DNA of 6,702 nt from Brachyspira catarrhinii. Its GTDB lineage: Bacteria; Spirochaetota; Brachyspiria; Brachyspirales; Brachyspiraceae. Position numbers and translations under genes: made by a program. Numbering within the stretch: the first letter of the stretch is position 1; every line of letters starts with the position of its first letter. Of the stretch, positions 6,676 through 6,702 are shown in pieces. Location of the stretch: assembly GCF_005518285.1 (NCBI RefSeq), contig NZ_SJDU01000106.1, forward strand, positions 1-6,702. The letters run 5' to 3'. The notes beneath the pieces were generated by a model, which had not been told where the DNA came from, did no database searches, and saw only the letters and a list, made by a program, of their open reading frames with translations.

Positions 6676-6702
6676 TGCAAAACTTCATATTGTAATAATT
6701 TA

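Larger units (their letters stand above)
6309..6702. other. Noncoding stretch without a credible gene
   Basis: This 394-base stretch holds the leader and possible promoter of the lipoprotein operon (about 6309-6385), the long inverted repeat (6415-6456), a very A/T-rich middle with an A/T-only hairpin (CTTTTTT 6562-6568 with AAAAAAG 6574-6580), and the heptanucleotide array (6641-6675). A 48-codon frame at 6479-6625 (+) is preceded by a modest TAGGA, but it has Lys/Asn/Phe-rich, A/T-driven composition and is not called as a gene. Confidence 0.6.

Overview
The window is AT-rich DNA with very A/T-biased third codon positions. It comes from a diderm bacterium: it encodes an outer-membrane-type barrel protein and a lipoprotein whose lipobox is relaxed in the way spirochaetes allow. 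The GroES protein, the codon bias and the surface proteins together suggest a spirochaete of the Brachyspira type. That is recognition from memory, not a database match.

Layout. Positions 3-389 (+) hold the 3' end of an unrecognised, probably helical protein whose start lies outside the window. A near-consensus vegetative promoter follows at 417-445, then groES (483-752) and a strong intrinsic terminator (785-822). Next on the plus strand come a signal-peptide-bearing multi-pass membrane protein with an Ig-like extracytoplasmic part (846-1997) and, immediately after it, mnmG/gidA (tRNA wobble-uridine modification, ending at 3866). mnmG converges on a minus-strand pair. The 195-bp gap between them carries an imperfect tandem repeat built on TCATTGC, a small palindrome, and the terminator of the minus-strand unit. 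The minus-strand unit reads right to left: a lipoprotein (6308 to 5607), an 18-base gap, then a 508-residue predicted outer-membrane barrel protein (5588 to 4062). The right-hand 394 bases (6309-6702) hold no credible gene. They contain the leader and probable promoter of the lipoprotein operon, two hairpins, and five perfect GC-rich heptanucleotide repeats (GCTGACG) flanked by GTGCAAA.

How the genes relate. groES (chaperonin cap) and mnmG (with MnmE, which is not in this window) are housekeeping genes. The 846-1997 membrane protein may share a transcript with mnmG, but nothing in the sequence ties it to tRNA modification. The lipoprotein and barrel form a two-gene surface unit and are the most lineage-specific part. 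I see no defence system, CRISPR array, transposase, tRNA or rRNA. The points most worth a second look are the heptanucleotide array, the shortened GroES roof region, the lipoprotein-barrel pair and the intergenic repeat cluster.
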